NCBI GenBank assembly: GCA_937927975.1
Contig: CALEZT010000090.1
Location: forward strand, 1-16,859
Direction of reading: 5' to 3'
DNA: 16,859 nt
DNA from: an uncultured Phycisphaerales bacterium
Lineage (GTDB): Bacteria > Planctomycetota > Phycisphaerae > Sedimentisphaerales > Anaerobacaceae
Positions 1-6,035 of the stretch are shown in pieces. Within the stretch, counting starts at the first letter, position 1. The number at the start of each line of letters is the position of its first letter. Both the position numbers and the translations under genes were made by a program. Under the pieces are notes generated by a model that saw only the letters and a list, made by a program, of their open reading frames with translations, made no database searches and had not been told where the DNA came from.

Positions 1-43
1 ACCGAGATCTACACTCTTTCCCTACACGACGCTCTTCCGATCT
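1..43 (+). other. Illumina TruSeq universal (P5) adapter remnant
   Basis: Bases 1-43 are identical to the 3' part of the Illumina universal adapter, including the segment CTACACGACGCTCTTCCGAT and its final CT. This is not genomic DNA. The natural sequence can begin no earlier than base 44. The contig end was therefore built from at least one untrimmed read, and the bases just inside it may also be less reliable. Confidence 0.97.
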
Positions 44-170
44 ATGCCACGGCCATGCAAGTATGCGAAGAGCCACGCGGAATCATCAGATTTCTGAAGG
101 AGGACAAGAGAGTGAAGGAAAGGAGATGAGTCGGGAGCCCGGAGCAACGCCACAGGCGATGCCCGGATCT

Positions 171-407
171 TCAGAAGCCAAGTTCGCCGTCCTCGATATC
201 CAGGGCCAGGGAGATTGCCAGGGCGTTTCGGAGCATGGAGGAGCCGTAGTCTCTGGCCAGTCGGAGCAGGTGCTCGGCGGCTTGCGGCGTCCATTCGGCG
301 TCGCGGACGAGTACAGATTCGAGGGACTCCTGCGAATCGATGTCCGCATCCGCAAAGAGGGTCTGATATTCCTCCACAAGACCGCCGATGTTCTGTGTCG
401 TAGCCAT
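171..407 (-). CDS. small acidic hypothetical protein (78 aa)
   Basis: The product is a 78-residue soluble acidic protein that I do not recognise. It has no signal peptide, membrane segment or cysteines, and is predicted to be mostly helical (segments QAAEHLLRLARDYG and LRNALAISLALDIEDGE). The start is supported by a strong AGGAGG ribosome binding site on the minus strand about 6 nt before the ATG at 407. It lies 98 nt downstream of the PIN toxin gene on the same strand, so it may be a third cistron of that operon or an independent gene. No function is assigned. The strong RBS and protein-like composition make it likely to be real. Confidence 0.6.
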   Translation of the reverse strand: MATTQNIGGLVEEYQTLFADADIDSQESLESVLVRDAEWTPQAAEHLLRLARDYGSSMLRNALAISLALDIEDGELGF

Positions 408-505
408 CGCAGATGCCTCCTTTATGCTCCGTGAGACTCACTCGTCGGCATTATGCCACGGCCCATGGCGTGACGAAAGGGGAAATCAGGCCAATCCAAG
501 GACGT

Positions 506-907
506 CTACAGGTAGGTGTCTACGAATGCTCTGGGCCGGAGGACTTGGATGCCGGAAAAGCAGGAGACCTTAAGGAGATGCCTGTCGCCACTAACGATCG
601 TCTGCGTCTTTCCCACCAAGGCACAGGCCAGAAAGACATCGTCCTTCGGATCATCGCAAACGGGCTTGGGCAATGAGGGAGTGCGCACGATTTGGGATCG
701 CACCATCACAAGGTCAATCAGAGGCAGGATGTCGACGCCTGGGTGCTTCCTCGCGAGGCGCATCGCGACTTGTCGGTACTCGGCCAGGATCTCCGGGCAG
801 ACGACCAGTTGAATCCGCTCATCCCGCCATGCTTGGAGAATGCGGTACGGCGGCCCGGAGAAGAAGACGCCGGAGATGAACACGTTGGTGTCCAGGACAA
901 TCCTCAT
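506..907 (-). CDS. PIN-domain putative toxin (VapC-like / COG1569 type)
   Basis: This is a 133-aa PIN-fold protein, a family of Mg2+-dependent RNases that act as toxins of type II toxin-antitoxin pairs. The acidic residues expected of the active site are visible: D6 in MRIVLDTNVFISG, E43 in PEILAEY, the D85/D86/D89/D90 cluster in VCDDPKDDVFLACAL, and D108 in VSGDRHLL. The layout (LDTNVFISG start, later DPKDD and SGDxHLL) fits the 'putative toxin-antitoxin system toxin component, PIN family' group better than classical VapC. Its ATG overlaps the last 4 nt of the upstream AbrB-type gene, so the two are translationally coupled. Length is normal and nothing suggests inactivation. The RNA target cannot be read from the sequence. 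Confidence 0.92.
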   Translation of the reverse strand: MRIVLDTNVFISGVFFSGPPYRILQAWRDERIQLVVCPEILAEYRQVAMRLARKHPGVDILPLIDLVMVRSQIVRTPSLPKPVCDDPKDDVFLACALVGKTQTIVSGDRHLLKVSCFSGIQVLRPRAFVDTYL

Positions 908-1167
908 CGCCGTTTCCGCACATCGGAAACCGCGGCCGAGACATCGGCCCGCTTGAGCCCGGCGGCCTTGGCCTGGGCGCGGGCTTTGCGGATGAGGCGG
1001 TCGAACTCCTTCATGGAGGGGGCTCGGACCATCTTGAGGATCACCACGTCATCCTCGCCCATCACGACAAACTGGGTTCCGGCGTCCAGTCCGAGTCTCT
1101 CGCGGATCTCTTCCGGGATCACTACCTGACCTTTCGAGGACATCTTCGTCGTCGCTGCCGATCGCAT
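904..1167 (-). CDS. AbrB/MazE/SpoVT-family antitoxin
   Basis: This 87-aa protein carries a swapped-hairpin AbrB DNA-binding domain at residues 9-53. The diagnostic stretch is MSSKGQVVIPEEIRERLGL, followed by DAGTQFVVMGEDDVVIL. The basic, helical C-terminal tail (about residues 54-87: MKEFDRLIRKARAQAKAAG...) is where such antitoxins usually bind and neutralise the toxin. The ATG at 1167 is preceded by AGGAG with 7-nt spacing, so it is preferred over the internal Met9. The gene overlaps the PIN toxin by 4 nt, the usual antitoxin-first order. AbrB-type antitoxins commonly repress their own operon, and an operator-like inverted repeat lies at 1187-1200. Confidence 0.93.
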   Translation of the reverse strand: MRSAATTKMSSKGQVVIPEEIRERLGLDAGTQFVVMGEDDVVILKMVRAPSMKEFDRLIRKARAQAKAAGLKRADVSAAVSDVRKRR

Positions 1168-1186
1168 CGCGTTTCTCCTGACAATG

Positions 1187-1228
1187 TCTTACCAGTAAGA
1201 GTATACGAGAACCAGGCCAGGGCGGCAA
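1187..1228 (-). promoter_or_regulatory. promoter and probable operator of the AbrB/PIN operon
   Basis: On the minus strand a -35-like TTGCCG (1228-1223) and a -10-like TATACT (1205-1200) are separated by exactly 17 nt. The inverted repeat TCTTAC-CA-GTAAGA (1187-1200; perfect 6-bp arms, 2-bp centre) abuts the -10 box and covers the expected start site. This is a good position for autorepression by the AbrB-type antitoxin. The boxes and the repeat are seen directly; the regulatory role is inferred. Confidence 0.55.
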
Positions 1229-1517
1229 GGAAGAACACGGGAATCGTGCGGGTTCAAGGCACGCGCCGTACTCTCGGGGGGCCGAGAAAGCGGAATCCGG
1301 CAAGTGGTTCGTGGCCGGTGGGCCCGCGGGAGAGTCTGCGTCAATCCGCCGAATCTGCGGATGAATTCGTCGCTTGGCGCACACGAGGTGCATAGGAGAT
1401 CCGTGATCGAGTCTGCAAGAGGGTTCGGCGCGGGTATTGCTCTCAAATCCGTATACTCTGCCTGGAGGCATGGTATAATGGGTGCACCCATTTGGGACTG
1501 ATTTGAAGGCATTCAGC
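1206..1517. other. intergenic region with no recognisable gene
   Basis: Beyond the AbrB promoter on the minus side and the palindromic extended -10 site at 1471-1492 on the plus side, I see no coding signal. Short open frames here have the Arg/Pro/Gly-rich composition expected of noncoding GC-rich DNA. Confidence 0.5.
1471..1492 (+). promoter_or_regulatory. extended -10 promoter overlapped by a 16-bp perfect palindrome
   Basis: TGGTATAAT (1471-1479) is a perfect -10 hexamer with the TGn extension. AATGGGTGCACCCATT (1477-1492) is a perfect 16-bp palindrome starting inside the -10 box. No good -35 is visible at the standard distance, which an extended -10 can tolerate. The arrangement resembles a repressor operator over a promoter. 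It points toward the coding remnant at 1522-1641 and, further on, mcsA at 2096. The function is inferred. Confidence 0.4.
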
Positions 1518-1521
1518 ATGA

Positions 1522-1641
1522 TCGAGAGAGCAGATTGGGGACTATTCCGATCTCGTCGTCTTCCAGGCAGAAGAGGTGAAGGACTGGCTTCCGCAAGCCC
1601 GCGAATTCGTCGAGTGTGTCTCTGGACTGATTGCCAGGTGA
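1522..1641 (+). pseudogene. possible 3' remnant of a HEPN-like protein gene
   Basis: In the frame ending at TGA 1639-1641 the sequence encodes GDYSDLVVFQAEEVKDWL followed by PQAREFVECVSGLIAR. This is an amphipathic, acidic helical segment resembling the C-terminus of small HEPN-domain proteins that pair with nucleotidyltransferases. An in-frame stop lies at 1519-1521 and no start codon with an RBS is visible, so only a tail of about 38 codons remains. The match is by general pattern only. The stretch could also be chance coding-like sequence. Confidence 0.3.
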
Positions 1642-2095
1642 ACAGGGGCAAATAGGGGTTCGCGGCGGGTCGTGCCTTGGGCCGGGAGGGAGGCGATGGA
1701 AGAAGGCGGAAAACCCCGAGGCGGAGCGGGGGATTTGGGGTGGGCGGAGGCTTGCCCCCTGCCTGGAGCATGGTTGCGAAGGGGGAACAAGCGGGCGGGG
1801 CGTTGCGTACGTCGTTTGTACAACTGGGGATACACGATCGCGCGACTTGCGGGAATCGGTCTTGATAATAGGACCGGGTGGGATATTACCGAACGTGGGA
1901 GCACCGGCCGGGACGGGGGTGAAACCCGCCTGTGCGTGCGGGGGTTGGATGCGGCGCGATCTGACGGAGTCCTGTTGCTGTGGGGTGGATTTGCCGATAG
2001 AATGTCGTGGGCCTTGTCCGCGGCCGGAGCCGGCCGGGATGGGCGATGGAACGTCCGTGGGATGCGGATGTGATGGAAGGTCAGGCAGACACGAT
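1642..2095. other. intergenic region upstream of mcsA
   Basis: This stretch of about 450 bp is GC-rich and its open frames are low-complexity Gly/Arg/Cys sequence. The frame that runs uninterrupted into mcsA from 1631 has no protein-like character before the Met at 2096, so I treat it as untranslated. It holds a candidate promoter at 1862-1889, and another weak pair (TTGCTG 1975-1980, 17 nt, TAGAAT 1998-2003). Confidence 0.5.
1862..1889 (+). promoter_or_regulatory. candidate promoter for mcsA-mcsB
   Basis: TTGATA (1862-1867; 5/6 to the -35 consensus) lies 16 nt before TATTAC (1884-1889; 4/6 to the -10 consensus). It would give a leader of about 200 nt before mcsA. It is one of two possible sites in this gap and neither is strong. 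No CtsR-type heptad operator was recognised. Confidence 0.3.
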
Positions 2096-2590
2096 ATGCA
2101 GTGCCAGATTTGTAATAAACGAACCGCCACTATCCATTTGACGGAAATCAATGATGGGGTGCGCAGCGAGATGCACATATGTGAGAACTGTGCTGCGGAA
2201 CAAGGGGTGGCGTCCCAGAGCCAGATGTCGATCAACGAACTGCTCAGCCACCTGCTGGCGGTGCAGCCCTCCGACGAGGAGATCTTCGGGGCCTCCGAGA
2301 AGGACGTGGCGTGCCCGAACTGCGGGTTTACGCTGGACCGGCTGCGAAAAGAGGGCTCGCTGGGCTGCCCCATGGACTATAACGTGTTCGAGGCGGCGCT
2401 GGTGCCGCTGATCGAGCGGGCCCACAACGGCAAATCCACCCACTGCGGGAAAGTCCCGACGAAGGTGCCGACCGACACGCGGAAGTTCGTGGAGCTCTCG
2501 TCGCTTCGACGGCAGTTGGAGGAGGCTGTGAAGGCCGAGGATTACGAGCTGGCCGCGAGATTGCGCGACCAGATGAAGCAAATGCAATAA
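2096..2590 (+). CDS. mcsA: McsA-type activator of protein arginine kinase
   Basis: This 164-aa protein has zinc-ribbon-like CxxC pairs at C3/C6, C29/C32 and C73/C76, then a lone C91 (LGCPMDYNVF). A UVR coiled-coil motif closes the protein (about residues 136-163: LRRQLEEAVKAEDYELAARL...). McsA binds zinc and activates the arginine kinase McsB; the UVR motif is shared with ClpC- and UvrB-type proteins. In the usual family pattern the position of D94 would be the eighth ligand cysteine, so the second zinc site is either three-cysteine or uses another residue. The ATG at 2096 is chosen because homology begins there (MQCQICNKRTATIHLTEI); the nearest GGAAGG is 15 nt upstream and is weak. mcsB follows after 81 nt on the same strand. 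Confidence 0.9.
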   Translation: MQCQICNKRTATIHLTEINDGVRSEMHICENCAAEQGVASQSQMSINELLSHLLAVQPSDEEIFGASEKDVACPNCGFTLDRLRKEGSLGCPMDYNVFEAALVPLIERAHNGKSTHCGKVPTKVPTDTRKFVELSSLRRQLEEAVKAEDYELAARLRDQMKQMQ

Positions 2591-2671
2591 GGGAGGACGG
2601 CGCGGAAACGGAAGGCAGAAACCCCGGCTGCGGGCCTCCTGTCTTCGGACTTTCGCTGGCGACTTGACTAT

Positions 2672-3796
2672 ATGACGATCGAATTGAGTCGGATCAGTCG
2701 TGACGTGAACGAATGGCTTAGCGGGTCGGGGCCCCTCTCGGACATCGTCGTGTCCTCGCGGATTCGCCTGGCCCGAAACCTCGCAGGATACCGATTCCCC
2801 GGCAGTTGCTCCGTCGAGGAGAAGGCCGAGATTCTGGAGATCCTCAAGTCCGTGCTCCTGTCGCTGGACCTGGGCGACGAGGTCTTCTATCTGAGCCTCG
2901 ACGAGGAGTCGGAGCTCGCTCGCAGTTTCCTCGTCGAGCGGCATTTAATCAGTCGCCATCACGCGATGGCCGCCGGCCCGCGCGGCGCGGTCATCGCCAG
3001 GAACGAATCCTTCACCGCGATGTTGAACGAGGAAGACGCCCTCCGGTTGCAGGTCCTGCGTTCCGGCTGCCGGCTGACGGAGTGCGCCCGGCACATCGAC
3101 CGCATCGACAGCCTGATCGAAGAACGCGTCGAGTACGCCTTCAGCCCGCGCTTCGGCTATTTAACGGCCTGCCCCACCAACGTCGGCACCGGCATCCGCG
3201 TCTCGGTCATGCTGCACATGCCCGCCCTCAAGATGACCGGCCAGATCGAGAAGTGCCTGGCCGCGGCCAAGGACATGAACCTCGCGGTTCGCGGCCTCTT
3301 CGGCGAGGGCACCGAGGCCGCCTCCGACCTCTACCAGGTCTCCAACCAGGTCACCCTCGGCGTCAGCGAGCAGGCCATCGTCTCGGAGTTCGAAAACGTC
3401 ATCATCCCCGAGATCACCGAGTACGAGAAGGCCGCCCGCCGCCAGCTCCTGGCCAAGCAGCCCGACACCCTCGACGACAAAATCGCCCGCGCCATGGCCC
3501 TGCTCCAGAACGCCCACCTGATCAGCTCCCAGGAGGCCCTGTTCCTCCTGAGCCACCTGCGCCTCGGCCTCAACATGCACGAGCACATGGGCGCCAGCAC
3601 CCCCGCCATCGAGCGGCTCTGCGCCCTGACCGAGAACAGCTCCGAGAACCGCAAGCTCTCCATCCGCACGATCAACCGCCTCTTCATGCTCACCCTCCCG
3701 GCCCACCTCCAGATCAATCACGGCGCCGCCCTCGACGCCACCCGCCGGGACGCCGTCCGAGCCAAGATCATCCGGGAAGCCCTCAGCCCGCAATAG
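2672..3796 (+). CDS. mcsB: McsB-type protein-arginine kinase
   Basis: This 374-aa protein belongs to the ATP:guanido phosphotransferase (phosphagen kinase) family and would phosphorylate arginine side chains of proteins. Visible landmarks are the nucleotide-binding SSRIRLARN (28-36), the guanidino-site loop NEED (119-122, E121), and the active-site signature ACPTNVGTG with C167, at the same numbers used for Bacillus McsB. The C-terminal RDAVRA (359-364) matches the RDxxRA phosphoarginine-sensing motif that marks McsB and separates it from creatine and arginine kinases. The residue after NEED is Ala rather than the usual His. The start has only a weak RBS. The preceding mcsA supports the assignment. 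In Firmicutes phosphoarginine tags proteins for ClpCP; no clp gene is present in the window. Confidence 0.95.
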   Translation: MTIELSRISRDVNEWLSGSGPLSDIVVSSRIRLARNLAGYRFPGSCSVEEKAEILEILKSVLLSLDLGDEVFYLSLDEESELARSFLVERHLISRHHAMAAGPRGAVIARNESFTAMLNEEDALRLQVLRSGCRLTECARHIDRIDSLIEERVEYAFSPRFGYLTACPTNVGTGIRVSVMLHMPALKMTGQIEKCLAAAKDMNLAVRGLFGEGTEAASDLYQVSNQVTLGVSEQAIVSEFENVIIPEITEYEKAARRQLLAKQPDTLDDKIARAMALLQNAHLISSQEALFLLSHLRLGLNMHEHMGASTPAIERLCALTENSSENRKLSIRTINRLFMLTLPAHLQINHGAALDATRRDAVRAKIIREALSPQ

Positions 3797-3817
3797 CGAA
3801 GCGTCGCTCAATGAACG

Positions 3818-3845
3818 GTGACCCGTGCCTCGTGGCCCGTGATTC
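3818..3845. repeat. four 7-bp GTG-phased tandem units
   Basis: The sequence reads GTGACCC, GTGCCTC, GTGGCCC, GTGATTC consecutively, giving a strict 7-bp phase with GTG starting each unit. It lies 21 bp after the mcsB stop codon. The last unit is also part of an inverted repeat. It looks like a degenerate intergenic repeat element. Confidence 0.5.
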
Positions 3846-3942
3846 GCAGTCGCATCCGGCCACGGACGCCTATCCGGCCTCTGGCCCCCGCTCTTAGGAT
3901 CAGCCTGACCTAGGGATGCGTCCTACAGGCAACGAATCACGG
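3837..3942. repeat. inverted repeat with 10-bp perfect arms
   Basis: CCGTGATTCG at 3837-3846 pairs exactly with CGAATCACGG at 3933-3942 across 86 bp. With the overlapping GTG heptads this resembles a small non-autonomous palindromic element at the 3' end of mcsB. The long spacer makes it a poor intrinsic terminator. Confidence 0.45.
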
Positions 3943-4525
3943 TTCGACGGCGTTTTCGAAGATGGACCGCGTACCCTCGACTCTGCTTCTTCTTTTCCCT
4001 TGATAGGCCCGCCTTTTGGTGCCGATATAAATGCTCAGGAATACAGGCGACCTATGTGGACATGTAGAGAAAACGCGGCCCAGAAATGAAAAGTCATACA
4101 CAGGCGGTGAATCCTTTCTCAACCGGGGGTGGAGGCACTCGATTCGAACTCCTCGTGGCCGTCTCATAATTTCGAGGTCTCGTTGGGCCGGCAGGGTCCG
4201 CTGTGAATGGCCGACGAAGAACAGATGGCGTGGATCGGAAACACATCTCATTGAGGGCATCGCTGTTGCCGTCGTCTGCGTGGCATCATGGGCGCTCGGG
4301 GTCCGGGCATTCGATCCGCGACTGCCGGAGAGCATCATTTACCGTCGATTTATTCTCGCCGACGGGATTCCGATCGATTAGAATGGCGCGTGATATTGGA
4401 CCGCGTGTTCACACAGATCACCCTTTGGAGGGGGGGGCTGACTGCCAAGACACGGCGTTCTGCCGTTTGAGCCACTAAAGGATACCGATCGGGTAGGATC
4501 GAACCAGACCATACGGGAGGCTGAT

Positions 4526-5287
4526 ATGCAGGCGATTATCTTGGCTGCAGGATATGGCAAACGTCTGAGGCCGCTCACGGACAGTATTCCCAAGTGCCTC
4601 GTGCCCGTGGGAGGCAAGCCCCTCCTGGTGAGGTCCCTGGAGTTCCTGGACGCTCGCGGCGTCCACGACGTTCTCCTGGTCGTGGGGCACATGAAGGACA
4701 AGGTGTACCAGACCGTTGGCCATCAGTTCGGGCGCATACGCGTGTCGTATGTGGAAAACGACCTCTATGACAAGACGAACAACGTGTACTCGCTATGGCT
4801 GGCGAGGGACCGACTGCTCGACGATGTTCTCCTGCTCGAGTGCGATCTGTGCTACGACGCCAGCGTGCTTGACGCGCTCCTGGCCCAGCGGACCGGCTGC
4901 AATGTCCTCCTGAGCAAGTACGATCCCTCCTGCATGGACGGAACCGTCGTCAGTGTGGCTCAGGACGGTGCGATTGGGGAGTTGATCATCAAGAAACGTC
5001 AGCAGAAGGACTTCGCCTATGGAGACATGTACAAGACCGTGAACATGTACTATTTCCGGCGGGACTTCCTGGATGAGTACCTTCTTCCCTACCTCGACCT
5101 CTACGTTCGCGTCCACGGCCGCCAGAGCTACTATGAACTGGTGTTGGGCCTCTTGATCTATCTCGGCGAACCCAGGTGCCAGGCGGTCATCGTGGAGGGT
5201 GGCACGTGGTGTGAGATCGACAACGCAGAAGACTTGCGCCGTGCGGAGGATCGTTTCGGTGGGGGAGAGACTCCGCGCCGCGATTGA
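4526..5287 (+). CDS. NTP_transferase-family nucleotidyltransferase (CTP:phosphocholine / polyol-phosphate type)
   Basis: This 253-aa enzyme should activate a phosphorylated alcohol or sugar with a nucleoside triphosphate. The N-terminal signature LAAGYGKRLRPLTDSIPKCL and VGGKPLL (residues 6-34) is the nucleotide-binding loop with catalytic R13 and K23. D107 (ECDLCYD) and D232 (WCEIDNAEDL) are the expected metal ligands. The phrase ENDLYDKTNNVYSLWLAR (77-94) is typical of LicC-like and related CTP-using cytidylyltransferases, which argues for CDP-choline, CDP-glycerol or a similar product rather than dTDP-glucose. The start has GGGAGG 5 nt upstream. It heads an operon with a GNAT acetyltransferase (27 nt gap) and a CDP-glycerol-transferase-like gene, consistent with it making the donor for the latter. 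The exact substrate is not readable. Confidence 0.85.
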   Translation: MQAIILAAGYGKRLRPLTDSIPKCLVPVGGKPLLVRSLEFLDARGVHDVLLVVGHMKDKVYQTVGHQFGRIRVSYVENDLYDKTNNVYSLWLARDRLLDDVLLLECDLCYDASVLDALLAQRTGCNVLLSKYDPSCMDGTVVSVAQDGAIGELIIKKRQQKDFAYGDMYKTVNMYYFRRDFLDEYLLPYLDLYVRVHGRQSYYELVLGLLIYLGEPRCQAVIVEGGTWCEIDNAEDLRRAEDRFGGGETPRRD

Positions 5288-5314
5288 GATCGGTGAGTTG
5301 TGCGAAGGTTGCAC

Positions 5315-6034
5315 ATGGACTATCAGTATGACAATAAGACAAACCCTGGCTCCAATTCCGAGCGCACAGGCATCCGCGACGAAATCGTCGTTCGGCGGCT
5401 TGCCGACTCCGATTCGATACGCGAGTTGACGGCGCTCATTCACGATGCTTATGCCGGACTCTCGAGGATGAACCTGCACTTTCTCGCCGCAACACAGGAC
5501 GAAGCGGTCCTGCGTCGCCGGATGGAGGGCGGAGAGTGCTGGGTGGCCGAGGCAGAGGGTCGGCTGGTGGGAACCATACTGTGTCATCCGCCGGTGTCCA
5601 CGGGGGCCGGCTGGTACGGGCGTCCCAACGCGGCCCGATTCTGCCAATTCGCCGTGGCTCCTTCGGCCCAGGGGGCCGGGATTGGCTCGCGGCTGCTTGA
5701 GGGCGTTGAACGCAGGGCGAGGGAAATGGGGGCAGGGGAACTGGCCTGTGATACCGCCGTGCCGGCGAAACACCTGGTTCATATGTACCGGCACAGGGGA
5801 TATCGTCGTGTCGCCTGCATATCCTGGCCGAATACGAACTACTACAGTGTCGTGTTGAGCAAATCACTCGGTAGTCCGGTGCGAACACAGCCTGTTTCGA
5901 CGCGATTGTCCGAGCGCATCGGTTTCTACTACCGCGTGCTGAGGACCGTGGCGATGCGTCGCGCCGACGGGAAGACGCGATGGTGGGTCAGAGTCCTCAA
6001 GACCCTGAAACAAGGGCGGGTAGGAAGTGAATGA
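5315..6034 (+). CDS. GNAT-family N-acetyltransferase
   Basis: This 239-aa protein has a GNAT core over about residues 22-170. The acetyl-CoA pyrophosphate loop QGAGIG is at 119-124 after FAVAPSA, followed by helix SRLLEGVERRAREMG and a late MYRHRGYR motif. It would transfer an acetyl or other acyl group to an amine; the substrate is unknown. I prefer ATG 5315 because GAAGG sits 6 nt upstream, although an in-frame GTG at 5300 would add five residues. A basic C-terminal extension of about 60 residues (MRRADGKTRWWVRVLKTLKQG...) is unusual and may contact a membrane or partner. It sits between an NTP transferase and a CDP-glycerol-transferase-like gene, so modification of the same surface polymer or its precursor is plausible. 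Confidence 0.85.
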   Translation: MDYQYDNKTNPGSNSERTGIRDEIVVRRLADSDSIRELTALIHDAYAGLSRMNLHFLAATQDEAVLRRRMEGGECWVAEAEGRLVGTILCHPPVSTGAGWYGRPNAARFCQFAVAPSAQGAGIGSRLLEGVERRAREMGAGELACDTAVPAKHLVHMYRHRGYRRVACISWPNTNYYSVVLSKSLGSPVRTQPVSTRLSERIGFYYRVLRTVAMRRADGKTRWWVRVLKTLKQGRVGSE

Positions 6035-6035
6035 A

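Larger units (their letters stand above)
3797..4525. other. 729-bp intergenic region without a convincing gene
   Basis: Open frames on both strands (for example about 130 codons on the minus strand at 3937-4338, and 116 codons on the plus strand at 4031-4381) have erratic composition and no family resemblance. I do not call them. The region contains a 4x7-bp repeat at 3818-3845, a 10-bp inverted repeat at 3837-3942, and a tRNA-like but incomplete minus-strand stretch around 4426-4490. No strong promoter for the gene at 4526 was recognised. Confidence 0.5.

Noticed and set aside
43..463. 12-mer TATGCCACGGCC present at 43-54 and again at 452-463
   Set aside because: Too short to claim a real repeat; it may be chance or reflect a chimeric read at the adapter end.
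1631..2095. N-terminal extension of McsA by 155 residues in the same open frame
   Set aside because: The extension is Gly/Arg/Cys-rich and not protein-like, and family homology starts at the Met at 2096.
3937..4381. Two overlapping hypothetical frames in the gap after mcsB
   Set aside because: Neither has a good RBS, family resemblance or steady composition.
4426..4490. tRNA-like minus-strand stretch (TAGTGGCTCAAACGGCAGAA resembles a D-arm; ends TATCCTT/AAGGGTG could pair as an acceptor)
   Set aside because: No T-arm with GTTCGA-type loop lies in the right place, the D-stem has a mismatch and the anticodon stem has only three pairs. A GGTTCGATCC string occurs nearby but on the wrong side. 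At best a decayed remnant.
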